DNA of 64,000 nt from Arcuatula senhousia (taxonomy: Eukaryota; Mollusca; Bivalvia; Mytilida; Mytilidae): contig OZ020307.1 of NCBI GenBank assembly GCA_963971305.1, positions 17,745,501-17,809,500 of the forward strand, written 5' to 3'. The position numbers and the translations under genes were made by a program. Below, in pieces: positions 46,571 to 58,689 of the stretch (positions are counted from its first letter, which is position 1; each line of letters begins with the position of its first letter). Below the pieces are notes generated by a model. It saw only the letters and a program-made list of their open reading frames with translations. It was not told the origin of the DNA and made no database searches.

Positions 46571-47529
46571 GTTATTACCTGCATTTTATATTCAATTCAC
46601 TGAAAAATCAATCCCTTTCTTACTGGGCTTAAGTGTGGTCATTGAACTGTTATAGGTTTAGCGTAAAACACATGTACACCTACACTCTAATAAAGTGAGA
46701 CCCTGTTTATCCGAATACAATATGGCTTATAAAGTTTTCAAGCAAATGTGCGAAGGACAATAACTTTTTTGTTTACTTACCTTTCAGATATATCTGTTCT
46801 GTTGAAGGACAAGAGAAGCAATTAGTTGTGAATAAATTTTTAATGATGGTACCGACGTATTACTAGAATCTTTATTAAGAAAAAAAAATGTTTGCCAAAG
46901 GCTTCTCGCTGCCTTTTGGCAGTAAAAAATACAACTTTTTCTTGTATACTGAGAGTAACTTGATAATACAATTAGTATAATTAAGTCAGCAGTTGTTTAT
47001 TTCTAGTTTTTTTTTCTTTAAAAAAATCTCCTGAGTAACATATGTTTTTTTTTTTTTACAAATAGATTAAACAATTGATAAAGTTTCTACAAATAAAGGC
47101 TCGATAAAACCTAAACAAATGGCAAGATAAAAATCAAGATGATATAAAAAAGTTATTTCGCGTTTTTACGTTAATTTTTTTTCTAAAAGCTTCCAATTGT
47201 ATTACTCACTGTTAAGCTTTCAAATCTATCAACATTGTCGTTTAAAAAAAAACGAATGCAACACCTTTGTTTTAATTGAATTTTTCGTCATTCGTTTTCA
47301 CTGAAACACAATGAATAAAATATCAGTACAAAATTTATTTAAAGTAAGAAAAACGCACATTTTCATAAAGTATTTGAATCAAGCATAAGGCAGCTTCAGT
47401 GAAGATTACCTATAGGTTTTATATTCAAATTAATGAAATGTTGGACTTCAGCTGTTCTACGTTGATGTCCTAGCTGTACCGTCTTGTTATTACGAATGCT
47501 GACTCCTGTTATATAAGCCATTAAGTCTG

Positions 47530-47780
47530 GGGACGCGATCGAACAACCAACATATATCAGTGCAATTCAAAACGCTTGATGGAAAACACCCAACAGCCCT
47601 CAATGTGACGAGTGCCCGGACCAGTGGCTGCAAGTCGAAGTATTGCAATTGGCCCCAGGGATTACACTCTAAATCATATAATTCAAAACCAAAATTGCCA
47701 AAGAAAGATCTCTTACGGACATAAAACATCTATCTTTCAGTCGACGATACAATCGTAGGCTTTGATAGATTCCTGTCTTA
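47530..47780 (-). repeat. Diverged copy of the GGTCACATTGAAGG dispersed repeat
   Basis: The minus strand has GCACTCGTCACATTGAGGGC, TGTTGGGTGTTTTCCATC. On the plus strand, GTAGGCTTTGATAGATTCCT, GTCTTA follows, as AGCTTTGACAAGGATTCCTG, GCTTA does at 56592. The flank beyond 47940 also matches 56795-56900. Confidence 0.5.
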
Positions 47781-47918
47781 TATATTTAACATGTGGAGGA
47801 TAAACAAGCTTTTTTGGTGTACTAATTTTCCTCTGTTGCCCACATGTATCTGTACCAAGCACAGCATAATACATAGTGAGATTTAAATCAAAGAAGGTTC
47901 CATTCAACAAGGGATTAC
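47740..47918 (-). CDS. Possible coding exon B, downstream of exon A
   Basis: A strong pyrimidine tract ending in CAG (reverse complement of 47919-47921) opens a frame that needs one incoming base, which is exactly what exon A leaves; the junction codon would be AGT (Ser). The frame reads NPLLNGTFFDLNLTMYYAV and then a TDTC motif, with two glycosylation sequons, as in extracellular ligand-binding domains of receptor guanylate cyclases or class-C receptors. It stays open to a stop at 47737. The last 15 or so codons lie in sequence resembling a dispersed repeat (compare 56590-56620), so a true donor may lie earlier, between 47780 and 47850. No further exon was recognised. Low confidence. Confidence 0.22.
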
Positions 47919-48951
47919 CTGAAAAACAAAGACAACAAGACCAAAAGAGAAAAAGAGGAACTCTCCGAAAACACTCGATTGACAGCAAGTATAGAAATAT
48001 TTATCGACTGAGGTAAAAAACAAGTTGATTGATTTTAAATCCATCATTTCAATTTGTTATTGATTTGGTGATATATAATTATTTAACACTGGCCGCTGTA
48101 CATAACGCTAAAAATTAAACAATGGCTAATTTTCAAAGCTACAAATAGAAATAACCGTATTGAGTTATTACATATACATGTATATTGGAAATATTACATA
48201 TTAAAAACATTGTTGTATTCTTTAAATGCAGGTACATATGTTATGCCCTATCCCCTTTCATGATCAGGCTGACTAGGACACAAAGCGTATCGTTAATGCC
48301 TGCTAAGCACCGTTTGATGAATGTCGAAGCTTACTAGGAGAATGATTATGGGTGAAATTATATTGTTATAATGACAATTACGTGCTTTTCTTAACGAAAC
48401 TTTAATCCTATTAGAAAATTACTGGTAGAGAAGTCAATTTAAGACAGTGTTCTGAAGTTTTCAATAGAATCATGTTGAGAAAAAGCACAATACTCAAGTT
48501 ATCGAACAATGTATCATTAAAATATTATTTTTTTCATTTACATTTAAAAATGGTTTTAAAGAAAATAAGATTGACAAAAGAACAAATTTGAATGAATATT
48601 CAGTCCAAGAAAGTTATCCTTTAAACTGAAAGATGTAAAATTGGTCTTATGGAAAGGTTCAATAGCACCACTCAAAGCTTAAACAAATGACAAAAAATAA
48701 AGGTTCTTGGTGCTTTATTTCAAAGCATAGCGATTTAGCTGGTATCAAGGAGATGATTTGAAAGGGGTGACAAAACGAACATGAAATGATGCAAGGTAGA
48801 ATAAAGACACAATGCAAATGAGATAAGCAGGATGTGAATGAAGATAAAGGGATAAGTTAGGTCATGCAATTAAGCTCAAACTGGTCTAAACATGCCGTCG
48901 CTGTAATACTAAAAGTCAAGAAATTAAAAAAAAAATCAGGAAGACGAAAAA

Positions 48952-49685
48952 ACGCGCGTTTCGTCTATTCAAGACTCATCAGAGGCGCTCTACCAAAAAT
49001 ATTTAAAATGCCAAACACTGTATGAATATGAAGAGCATAGAACAGTATAACCAAAAATACCAAAACTGGGGAACCAAATTATTACTAAGATATTCAACCT
49101 ATGTCTGGGGTAGGAAGAACCTTAGGGTTTAGACAATTTTGAAATTTAGACGGATAATTTAAAGCTTTGATGTATTCTCCAACTCAAAAGTGTTGGTGCC
49201 GGAGCGGGCTAACCTCGGGGAATTTAAACTCCACCAGCAGCGCTAACCTTCACGTGTGTTCGAAATACAAATGACAACAAAGTTCCAGACAATAAATTTT
49301 GCTACGCCTGACGCGCGTTTCGTCTATTCAAGACTCATCAGAGGCGCTCTACCAAAAATATTTAAAATGCCAAACACTGTATGAATATGAAGAGCATAGA
49401 ACAGTATAACCAAAAATACCAAACTGGGGAACCAAATTATTACTAAGATATTCAACCTATGTCTGGGGTAGGACGAACCTTAGGGTTTAGACACTTTTGA
49501 AATTTAGACGGATAATTTAAAGCTTTGATGTATTCTCCAACTCAAAAGTGTTGGTGCCGGAGCGGGCTAACCTCGGGGAGTTTAAACTCCACCAGCAGCG
49601 CTAACCTTCACGTGTGTTCGAAATACAAATGACAACAAAGTTCCAGACAATGAATTTTGCTACGCCTGACGCGCGTTTCGTCTAT
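48952..49685 (-). repeat. Two tandem copies of a 359-bp repeat
   Basis: Units at 48952-49310 (359 bp) and 49311-49668 (358 bp) differ by four substitutions and one single-base deletion, then a 17-bp third start (ACGCGCGTTTCGTCTAT). Relatives at 4626-4933 and 36355-36440 run in the opposite orientation. The unit is non-coding. Confidence 0.95.
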
Positions 49686-51080
49686 AGGGGGATATACGAT
49701 GTTTTAGAATAAGAAAAATATATATATATATAAATTGCATAATATAAAGTAAAATTGATACTTCAAAGTAATAAAATATTAGAATAAAAAATCCTAGCTA
49801 GTATATAACATCGCCTCGATTTGTCATTATCTTGTTTCTGTCAAAAATAAAGTTACAACATGATTTTATATTTTGTGGGAAAGGTTATTTGCATTCCAAT
49901 TAATCGAAAACCAGAAATTCACAAAATTGTTGAGTTACGAGATTTTGAAATTAAAACGACAATAGGAAAAACTTGTAGAAGTGGTCTTTAAAGTGGGAGC
50001 TAATTAACTTTTTCTCGCAAAGTGAACCACTATAGTTTGCGGTTGGTATTCAGTATGATTACAATGTTGCCAACATCCAACCACCTTTAGCTTTCATTAA
50101 AATCACTCTGTGAACAAAGTGTCCCGACTCATCATCAGTGGACGTTCTTCAAATGAGCCCACCGACAAGCTATAAGTGACCGACAATCCATCTTACCAGT
50201 TCCTTCCGTTGAGAGTTGGTTTTTGCCAAGGAAAACGAAAACATAATTTTACTTGGCAGTTTGAAATGACATTTGCATGATCACAGTGAATACAAATACA
50301 GACAAAATCAATCGTATTAATGAACATATATTGTTCAACATAAATGCAGATTAATTTTATTTTCTTCTTTGTAGATTTACCACAAATATCAAATACATAT
50401 GTTTTGTTGGTAAATCATGCAGTTATATGACCCGCAGTGCATTGAAAGCATGACTTGTCGTAACTAGGATAAATATTTGAAATCTTCCAACAAATCAATC
50501 TCGCTCTAAATGAGTGCAAATTTTTACCGATTTTATGGATGCATAAATCTCAATTATAAACACTCGGCACCGGTCATGACAACGTAATGCATCAACATAT
50601 TTTAAAGGGAATTCTCTGTACCAGTTCCATGTTAGATTTGTCACTGCTTCTGATGCTGTCACAAGTAAAAAATAAGAAAATGCAGTTGCGGTATGTTCGC
50701 ATATATCTAAATCTTTTTTTAGGTTATTTTTTATGGGAGGTCTAGATGAAGCATATGCTTTATTAGATTTAGCTCATGGACTATATATAGAAATATGGGC
50801 AGCATAATTGACCTATTGTCGGAAAGAATTATTAGATTATAAGCTGCAGTCTCTAAAATCTTCAGCAACTGTACCCCCTATAGTCATATTTTGTAGCAAA
50901 ATTATAAAGACATATATATTGACAAAGATGATATTTAAACGTAAATGTGCCAGAAGTAAGTCGAGCAAATTTTGTAAGGTTTATTTATGTATAGTAATTC
51001 AAGTAATGTTTTTTAAAATTCGTATTATATAACAAGCATCAAACTTTACGTATTCGACCCAATATATATCGAAGGGTAGG
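49686..51080. other. AT-rich DNA, nothing recognised
   Basis: It starts with a short AT dinucleotide run (49711-49730). The plus-strand frame at 50808-51032 has no support. Confidence 0.55.
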
Positions 51081-51100
51081 AATAATTCAAATGGTCTTAC

Positions 51101-51386
51101 TTATCATGTGTTTATCAAACACTGACATGACTACAGCATCTGAAAGTGACCTATTTTGTCTTAAGTCTGTTTCCCCAAATAGTGGTTCCACACCTATCTC
51201 TAAACGTGGTTGTCCCCTTAATGATCCATGATGACATGGTATATTTGTTCTGTAATTTCTCTGACTTGTTTCTGTCCTAATTATGATTGAAATATGTCGA
51301 CTGGACACAAACAATGAATTAAGCCTTATTGATGTATAATTCGCTAATAGGATTACAGCATTCAACAAAATATATTTTCTTTTCAC
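51101..51386 (-). CDS. Possible coding exon A, unknown protein (receptor ligand-binding-like)
   Basis: An open frame of about 95 codons ends at a good donor (ATAA followed by GTAAGA) in phase 1. The frame is open from 51443 down, but the 51386 codon is GTG and there is no in-frame ATG after the upstream stop at 51444-51446, so if real it is an internal exon. Good acceptor candidates are a TATTAG near residue 15 and a GTGTCCAG near residue 29, so the upstream limit is uncertain. The end (LEIGVEPLFG..., SDAVVMSVFDKHM) joined to exon B reads like the strand-helix-strand start of an ANF-receptor/periplasmic-binding fold. Against it: the CCAGTCGAC part near residue 29 recurs at 770 and 17100 and belongs to a dispersed repeat. 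Confidence 0.25.
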
Positions 51387-51822
51387 GAAGAGAATGACGT
51401 TCGTAAAAGATAGGAACGTTTTCCGGCGACAACAGTTGGACGATCAATAGACAATGCTACATTGTAGGTATAAAGATAAGGTGACTTCTCCGGAAATATA
51501 GTGAAGGGATATCATTACGGTTTTACAACCGTTTTCGAGTCAACATAATAGATCCGCGTCATTCATTCACAGGCCCATTTGTTTCAACAAGCTCCAAATC
51601 TATGTATTTCCGGTAAACTTAACAAAACTTTCTCATCGCCTTTATAATGTTGATGTTAATTCAATACATCTGCCGAAGAATCATGAAAACATTATATTGA
51701 TGCACTAGTGATGCTAGATTCTGCGATAACATTTTTGAAAAATGTCAGAATAAAGCAGTTTTGTGTGTAATGTTTGATAAAAGGAATTTGATATTTTTGC
51801 CACACGATCAATAGGACTGAGA

Positions 51823-52060
51823 GAAGCAGAGGTACCAATTGGGTATCCGAATGTCAAAAGTCCTAAAGGGCAGAGACAAAACAAGTAAACCAGTAAACAC
51901 CAACAAGAACGGGACAAAAACAGACAACATGTAAAACATGGAAACACAAAATAACTGAATATCAATCAACAACGCGAACTCCAGTCGAAACAAGAGTGAA
52001 CTCAGGTGCTCCGGAAGAGTAAGCAGTTCCTGTTGCATATAGCACACCCGTCGCGTAGCC
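51823..52060 (-). mobile_element. Retroelement 3' tail, longest uninterrupted copy
   Basis: From GAAGCAGAGGTACCAATTGG through CGGGACAAAAACAGACAACA and GAAACACAAAATAACTGAAT to CAACGCGAACTCCAGTCGAA and CAGGTGCTCCGGAAGAGTAA, ending GCACACCCGTCGCG. It includes an internal 8-bp duplication (CAAGTAAACCAGTAAAC). It serves as the empty site for the 29308 insertion. Confidence 0.85.
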
Positions 52061-54589
52061 AATAGGCCATTCAGTAATTGAAAGCTTTTGCAATATTTGG
52101 CGTTTATCTTCTGTTCATTTATAACTCTTTATCAATCTTCCTCTTTTGAACAAAATTTCAATAACTATGTTCTAAGTGTTGTTAGGCTTGTTCTTAGTAA
52201 TACAAGAAGAAAAATCAGCGTAGCAAATATGACATGTATGACAAAAAAATCACATGGGTCAGTTGTACAATTTTAAAACAAAGGACTTTATTAACACAAA
52301 TTTGTTGAATGACTCTTTATAAAAATTGGTATCAAATCGTAGAACATATTTATCATTTGGTCAAATAAAATGAAGACTATTGAAATTGATTGTCGATGCT
52401 AGCTCATAGAGCTCTACAAAAGTCGTTATTAAGTCGATACAAGTTTGCGTACACGTATAGTTATAAATCCGGCTATAAACCGAGACTTCTCATGTTTAAC
52501 TGCAAAGAGATTAAATTCGACGAAAAAAGAAAAAAAATGTTGATTATTAATATGTTAAGTTTCTATAATTTTGCTAAAATCCTATTATTTCATTTTAAAA
52601 CAGGTCTATTAAACTTAATTGCGGTTTTTGAATTTGACACACATTACGCTTATCGTGTCCATACAACATTAAAGTTCACACTCCTGAAATTGAAAAATAA
52701 TAAAAAGTTTTTATAAAAAAAACATCGCCTTTTCAGCTTTTCTACCTAATGAAAAAAAAGTTCTAGGATACAGATTGTTTCGAAGGTCATCAAGTTCCAC
52801 TACTTTATGTTTTCCAAATAAGTCTTTAGTCATGTAGGTACACTCAGATAAAATAAAATGACAAGGAACGCTGTTCTGTTGAGCTCTCATTGTTGGAAAA
52901 TAATTGTATAGACAAAACTGTTTCTTGGAGGTTCATAAAGTGCTCATGTTTTTAACAAAACTATAACAGATGCCTTTCTTGCTTCCAGAATAGCTTTCAG
53001 CCATCTGTTGTCTATTGCAGATTTTCAGCACTCTGACTATATTAAGCGGTAAATTGAAACTTGACTTTTTCAGGTGTTAAGAAAATGATCCTCTATCTAA
53101 TTTATATTGAAGTCTATAATTATTAATTAATCAATCTCATGTACATGATGTAGGTGCTTTTCATTAAGAAGCTGTTCGACCTTAAAGAGACGTCTTTCAA
53201 TTACGCAAGTAAACATGTACTTAGTAACTCTCCGTCGCATACATTTCAAAGACCATGTGAATGACATTTTAAGCTTTTCTTCGTTTTAACCTTACATTCA
53301 TCATTAAATAGAACATGTTTTTCTGCCAGACCCTTTAAAATATTTGTCTAAACAGGAAATTGAATGTACTTCCAACGTTTACAGCAACCATCATAAATAG
53401 GAAATCTTATGGTTTGTTGTGTTCTATTCCATCCACTTAGATTCCATCTTACGCAATCGTAACGATAAAAAAGTGAAATGGAAAATTCATTTTGTTCAAA
53501 TTCCAATACCATCTAGACGTTGAACGCAAAAATATCAAATATTCTTAAACGTACATCATTTTTTTTTAAATTGACATTTGATAATACATCAGTGCAGTGT
53601 CGGACCCTTTAATTTGAACCACAAAGTGTATAGACTTTTCTTGAAATATAAAAGTAACTGTGACGCTGATATATGCCCTAGAACTAATGCGTCGTAAGTT
53701 TCGTCCCCCCGAATTTCATCCCTTTTTTCCTCAAATACTTCGCCCTGTTGCAATATAAAAGAATGTCTATATTAAATGAATCTCTTTGTCATATAGGCCT
53801 GCATTTTAAAAATGATTGAAAATGCAAAAATATAATCATATTCTGCACTGTGAAATTAAAGACTTTTTTTGGTTTAAATACAAATTGTGTGTTTTAGTAG
53901 GTAAATGTATGGTTTGAATAAATTATTCGGTGGCTATGCATAAGGGACTACTCTCTTAGCAAACGATTATTAAACAAGCATACATGTATATGAGTTGTCA
54001 ACAGACTGAATGTTTGATGAGCTGTTTGGCCATTTTTCGGAATTTAATTCCTCTTCAGCACTTGATTCCAATATGTAAATACTAGACTAAGTAGCTTTGT
54101 AGCTTAGTGTTTATCAAGCCCTTTTTACCTACATGTACATATAAACCATTGAGAGAAACTTGTACTTGTTAATAGGTAAAGAGGCAAAGGCAAGAGGTTC
54201 GTTTATTAATGAGCGGTCTACTCTTTGGGGAAAGCTTTGTTTATATGGATCAAACTGTAGAGTGGACTTTTTTTCTAATGGCATCTATTTTTTAATACAT
54301 ATTTTTCTCTAATCCTTAAACATTTGAGATCGATCATTCCTTTGAAGTAACTTTTTCAATAGCTTATATATATGGTAACACTCAAATCACTTCTTTTTTT
54401 TTTCAAAGTTCAGAGATTATGGATGTCATCTGCTTATTTCAATCAAATGGATCTTTCATAAATCATTTAAAAAAGAGGACTTGATACGCTAGATATTTGT
54501 ACAAGCAAAGGATTTTTATATGTATATGCTACGATTTTTACTTCTTTGAAAAACATGTTTTTTTTAAACAATTTGAAGAGACCATAACA
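52061..54589. other. AT-rich DNA with one tandem-core element scrap
   Basis: GAGCTCTACAAAAGTCG (52407-52423), then AAGTCGATAC, is a scrap of a 155-bp core unit. The 108-codon frame that starts there (52390-52716) is judged non-coding. Confidence 0.5.
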
Positions 54590-54735
54590 CTAATGCAAGA
54601 CGGCAAGCAGCTACAGTTGGTCAGGTTGAAGGTTGCTGACTGTCTTCCATTGTGGCTTTTAGTTTAATTATCGTTTGTTTGTATAGGTTGCGTTTGGTAC
54701 AGTTAAGATGTGTTCGACATCTCATTATAGTTCAT
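54590..54735 (+). repeat. Dispersed short repeat, GGTCAGGTTGAAGGTTGCTG variant
   Basis: TGCAAGACGGCAAGCAGCTA, then TTGGTCAGGTTGAAGG, GACTGTCTTCCATTGTGG, ATCGTTTGTTTGTATAGGTT, CGACATCTCATTATA. It is the same family as 6958-7100. Confidence 0.6.
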
Positions 54736-55079
54736 CAGAGATGAATAAATTGATTATCTGTTAAACGCTGTGTATATCTTCAATAGTTTCCAAGCTTAAT
54801 GGCAAAGCAACCATTATTGATATTTAAGATCCCAATATTGCTCCTTCAAGGGCTCATATGGCAATTCTATCAAATGAAGTTGTATGCATACATGTAGAGC
54901 TCAATTAAATGAACATTCTTAACAAGCAAACAAAAAAAACCGTAAGAGTTATTCCCCTTATATTGCTTTTTTTCATCATCATTTACTGGTTATTAAAAAT
55001 CTTCTATGACAACACCGAAGGGAATGTTTTCTAGTTACTAGTATATAGGTTGTCAACGGTTTTGATTCCAATGCCGCTG

Positions 55080-55539
55080 CATCTTCGCTAGCCAAGGGTT
55101 ACGATCCGCTATCTCTCATCTTCACCCTTGGCAGATATAGAAGGATTTTTGTGGTCATACATTCTCTCATCTGATTGGATGCAGTGAAAGTTCGCTGCAT
55201 CCAATCAAATTGTTTCATTTCCATTTTTAAACAATCTGTTAACAAATATGTGGGTTTACAAAGGTGATAGATAATTATTATTTTTGCAAAAAATATTAGC
55301 AGTTTTGATCAAATCTTACCCAAATTTCCTTTATTTTGATCTTTAGATAAATGTTTGTCGTAAATGGAATGAAATATTTCCTATTTTTGAAACAATCTGG
55401 ATAAAAATATTTTTTTTTAATTGGAATAGATATTGCTTCAAGGGAGATAATTAAAATGTTGAAATTGCAAAAAACCTTCTAGATCTGCCAAGGGTGAAGA
55501 TGAGAGGTAGCGGATCGTAACCCTTGGCTAGCGAAGATG
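55080..55539. mobile_element. Foldback MITE (460 bp) with 9-bp target duplication
   Basis: TIRs of about 70 bp begin CATCTTCGCTAGCCAAGGGT, TACGATCCGCTA on both ends and run to AGATATAGAAGG (left) or AGATCTAGAAGG (right). Direct 9-bp repeats ATGCCGCTG flank it (55071-55079, 55540-55548). A 9-bp duplication with long TIRs suits Mutator-like elements. It is non-coding and interrupts dispersed repeat E. Confidence 0.92.
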
Positions 55540-56384
55540 ATGCCGCTGGTGAGAGTTTACTTCTTGGAATATCCACATACAGCATCAGTTAATTTACAGG
55601 TTTTATGCTCCACTTTGGTATTTTGTATTCTGTGCACTTGCTTGGTCTTTAGGATTTTTCTACCACTACAGGTTTTAAGATATCTGCTTTATATTTAGAT
55701 CTATATCTCGAAACAGACTTATCTTGAAAATCACTGTAGGTCCTAAGTGCAATCTTAGTCGAATAACGAGTACGATGTGATAAATATGTTAAAAAAAACA
55801 CGGGAAAGTTGACGTTAAGAAAGTTGAAATGATTACGTTTGTCATAAAGTTTTTTTTAAGTCTTTCTTGAGGGGCGTCACATCTGACAAAAAATTGTTGA
55901 AAGGGTTGTGTTGCTCCTCGATTGATAATTTCACTTTTAAGAAACTTTTATAAAAGATAGGATATGGAGTAAATGAACATGAGACCACAAGACATATGTT
56001 ATCTCCAACTGCAATTAAGTTTTATGAGCTGTATGACCATTTCGAAAAATCATTCCTCATCAGCAGCACTAGAACCAAACAAAGGAAATCCACAATTCAA
56101 AAGATGTTCAAAATGTAAAGCCAAACGAGATCCAAATATATATATATATATAGCTAAGGGCAAAACTATGATGGAGATTGTTTAACCTTAGGTTTTAGAA
56201 TTTACATAAATTTGTATAGTTGTTAAAAACAAAGTGTACACATAAGAAGTAATCTCATGTACAAGTTCACCATATATGTACAAAAGAACGATAGTGCCAT
56301 CAGTTCTTTTACTTTTCTCTATTGTAACTTCACATTTCTGACTTCCAAGTTGTCATTTCAAAGTTTAAAGTGATATAGCATAAG

Positions 56385-56900
56385 TGTACGCGACACAACA
56401 AACATAAAGAGACGGAAAAATCACAATGGAAAACAGCCAGCAGTGTTCAACATGACCAGAGGTCGCTGCTCACTGCCTTGCATTGGCCCAAGACTAATAA
56501 TACAATACATTAGATTTTAAAAATTCATTAATTATCAACGGAAGACCCATTTCTGGACATAGAACAAAAACAGATTGTTGACAGCGACAAACAAAAGCTT
56601 TGACAAGGATTCCTGGCTTAGGCTAGGTTCATATAATATGTGTCGGGGTTTAACTAGTTTTTTTTGGGGCCCAGCCTTCCCCAAATTGTTAATCTTGTAC
56701 AAAACACAAAAATAACACACTTTAAAACTCAAATCGATAAAAGTTCATTCACCAAGAGAGAACCTGAGACAAGAGCACTATATGAAAACAACGACAAGTA
56801 AAGGAGCTCTCTTGAGAACACTCGAAGTTACTGACAGCTAGCTACATTTGTAAAAAGCATTTATCGATTGATGTAAAAATATCGATTCCAAATCCAGCAT
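56385..56900 (-). repeat. Long copy of the GGTCACATTGAAGG dispersed repeat
   Basis: ACGCGACACAACAAACATAA, GGAAAACAGCCAGCAGTGTT, CAACATGACCAGAGGTCGCT, then GCTTTGACAAGGATTCCTGG and GAGAACACTCGAAGTTACTG. It aligns in order with 7945-8220 and with 47570-48040, so the family unit is about 500 bp. Confidence 0.6.
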
Positions 56901-57036
56901 AACACTTCAAACATCTAATGATTTATATTAAGTGATATATTATCAGTCATTAGGTAAAAGATTAACGTTTTAAAAGTTACTATCAAATTGTCAATATTTT
57001 TACGAAATAACACCAAATTCAGTTGGCATTTCTCAG

Positions 57037-57177
57037 TTTCAACTTGGAACTGAAAAATGTCAACTTGGAATTAAGAAATGTCAACTTGGAAGTCAGAAAT
57101 GTCAACTTTGAAGTCAGAAATGTCAACTTTGAAGTCAGAAATGTCAACTTTGAAGTCAGAAATGTCAACTTAGAACC
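57037..57177 (-). repeat. 21-bp minisatellite (6.7 copies)
   Basis: Units TGTCAACTTTGAAGTCAGAA, A at 57100, 57121 and 57142 are identical; those at 57037, 57058 and 57079 differ slightly. On the minus strand it reads as a seven-residue repeat SKLTFLT in an open frame of 71 codons. An inverted partial copy is at 56332-56358. Confidence 0.95.
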
Positions 57178-58379
57178 ATGATATTTGTAGTTCCAATCGA
57201 GAAATGAGAAAGAACTAATGCCATGGTCGGTCATTCGTATTTACGAATGTGTGATTTCAATCTTTCAGATAAGAAGAGATATTGGTTTGTCATCGTGTTT
57301 TGTTTTGCCCTCCTTTACCGGATTTTACATGCATCAACAAATTAACTATATTATTTCGATCAGGAATAAATTGTCTGTTATATTTTTTAACATCATTATT
57401 GATTAATTATTCACAGACAATTTAGTTCCATAATATGGTCTATGTAAGAAAACCAGGTATCGATATACTTACTCAATGCTTAACAACGGTGCATTTGCAG
57501 AGTGATGGCAAAAATAGAAGTGAAAAGTAAATATGTTAACACAAATCACCTGGTTTAACAACAATGAAAGTATGCATTATTTTATCTGGTTTGATACAAT
57601 GATGGATTCTACCAAAAAGTGCATATCGATCTTTTCTTATGTTTTTTTTTTACATACTCCATTTATTTGCATGTGCATCATCTAGAAACAATACATGTAC
57701 ATGCTTATGTAACGTCGGCTACTGAATAAGAATATCACCTATATCAAAAGGTCCAAATTAATAAAGTTCGATGAAGCCGTTATAGATGTTCCTTCCTAAA
57801 AGATTCAACTCAATACGTTTGACAAAGACATGACAATGTTTACTCTATCTTTTAAGATCAAGGCAATTTGACTATCTGACCTGTTGCCTTTCTAGGATCT
57901 TTTCTTAACTTTAGCACTTGAGAACAAGTAGTTGACATGATTTAGAAATAGTAAACTTCATTTAACTGTCATGTTGACCATCACTGATTAAACAGGAGTC
58001 AGAAATAGAACGGAAATCTACTTTGATTTGATGCCTTCTGGTAATTAATCCCTATTCGCCAGAAATCTTTTCATGAAAAGTGGTCGGTTAATTTTCTAGA
58101 CCATGAACCACATCCAATAGCTAGTGGTACATGTACGTCAGATTTGGATTGGATTGGATTGTATTTTATTGTCAAGCATAATAATAGGAGACATTGAAAT
58201 AAACGGTTGTCAATGATAAATATTCATACAACTCAATGATTAAAAGTATTTAGAAGCAGGAATTAAGGTAACCAACAGGGCATCAACATGTCAAAGACCA
58301 AAAAGGTCATTATAAAATCAGCAAACACGAATAGAACAGAACAAAGAAACAAACAACATTAAAACACCCCAAAAATTAA

Positions 58380-58560
58380 ATGACCAGCAGCCGAAAACGC
58401 ATAGACATGCCGTTACAAGAGGACATGCTGGTGTTTCGGAAGGGTTAACACTTCCTGCTAGATGCAAATATCTGCTGTTTTTTCTCGCTGTCAATTCAGT
58501 GTGTCGAATTGAGTAAATCAAGGTGTTACCAAACCTAGATGACCAATTTCGATTGTCCAA
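58380..58560 (-). mobile_element. Retroelement tail, second subfamily
   Basis: TAGACATGCCGTTACAAGAG, GACATGCTGGTGTTTCGGAA, GGGTTAACACTTCCTGCTAG, ATGCAAATATCTGCTG is nearly identical to 63715-63790. AGGAAGTGTTAACCCTTCCG on the minus strand is the cognate of AGGAACTGCTTACTCTTCCG in the main tail family. Confidence 0.7.
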
Positions 58561-58689
58561 GAAGAAAAGACATTACAAGGAAAGCCTCATCGGAGAAATT
58601 CCTTCAGATTTTTTAATGAAAGACTTTGTTGATTCTGCTACATATTTAGACCTACATTAGATAGCCATTGAAGACTTTCAACACAGACT

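Noticed and set aside
47490..47729. 79-codon minus-strand frame below exon B
   Set aside because: It overlaps the GGTCACATTGAAGG dispersed repeat and is separated from exon B by a stop.
52390..52716. 108-codon plus-strand frame
   Set aside because: It begins in a scrap of the tandem-core repeat; the composition is typical of AT-rich chance frames (many Lys, Leu, Phe, Tyr), with no motif or splice support.
57019..57234. Heptad-like SKLTFLT protein (71 codons)
   Set aside because: Explained by a 21-bp minisatellite; the hydrophobic pattern is not a coiled coil and no gene context was seen.
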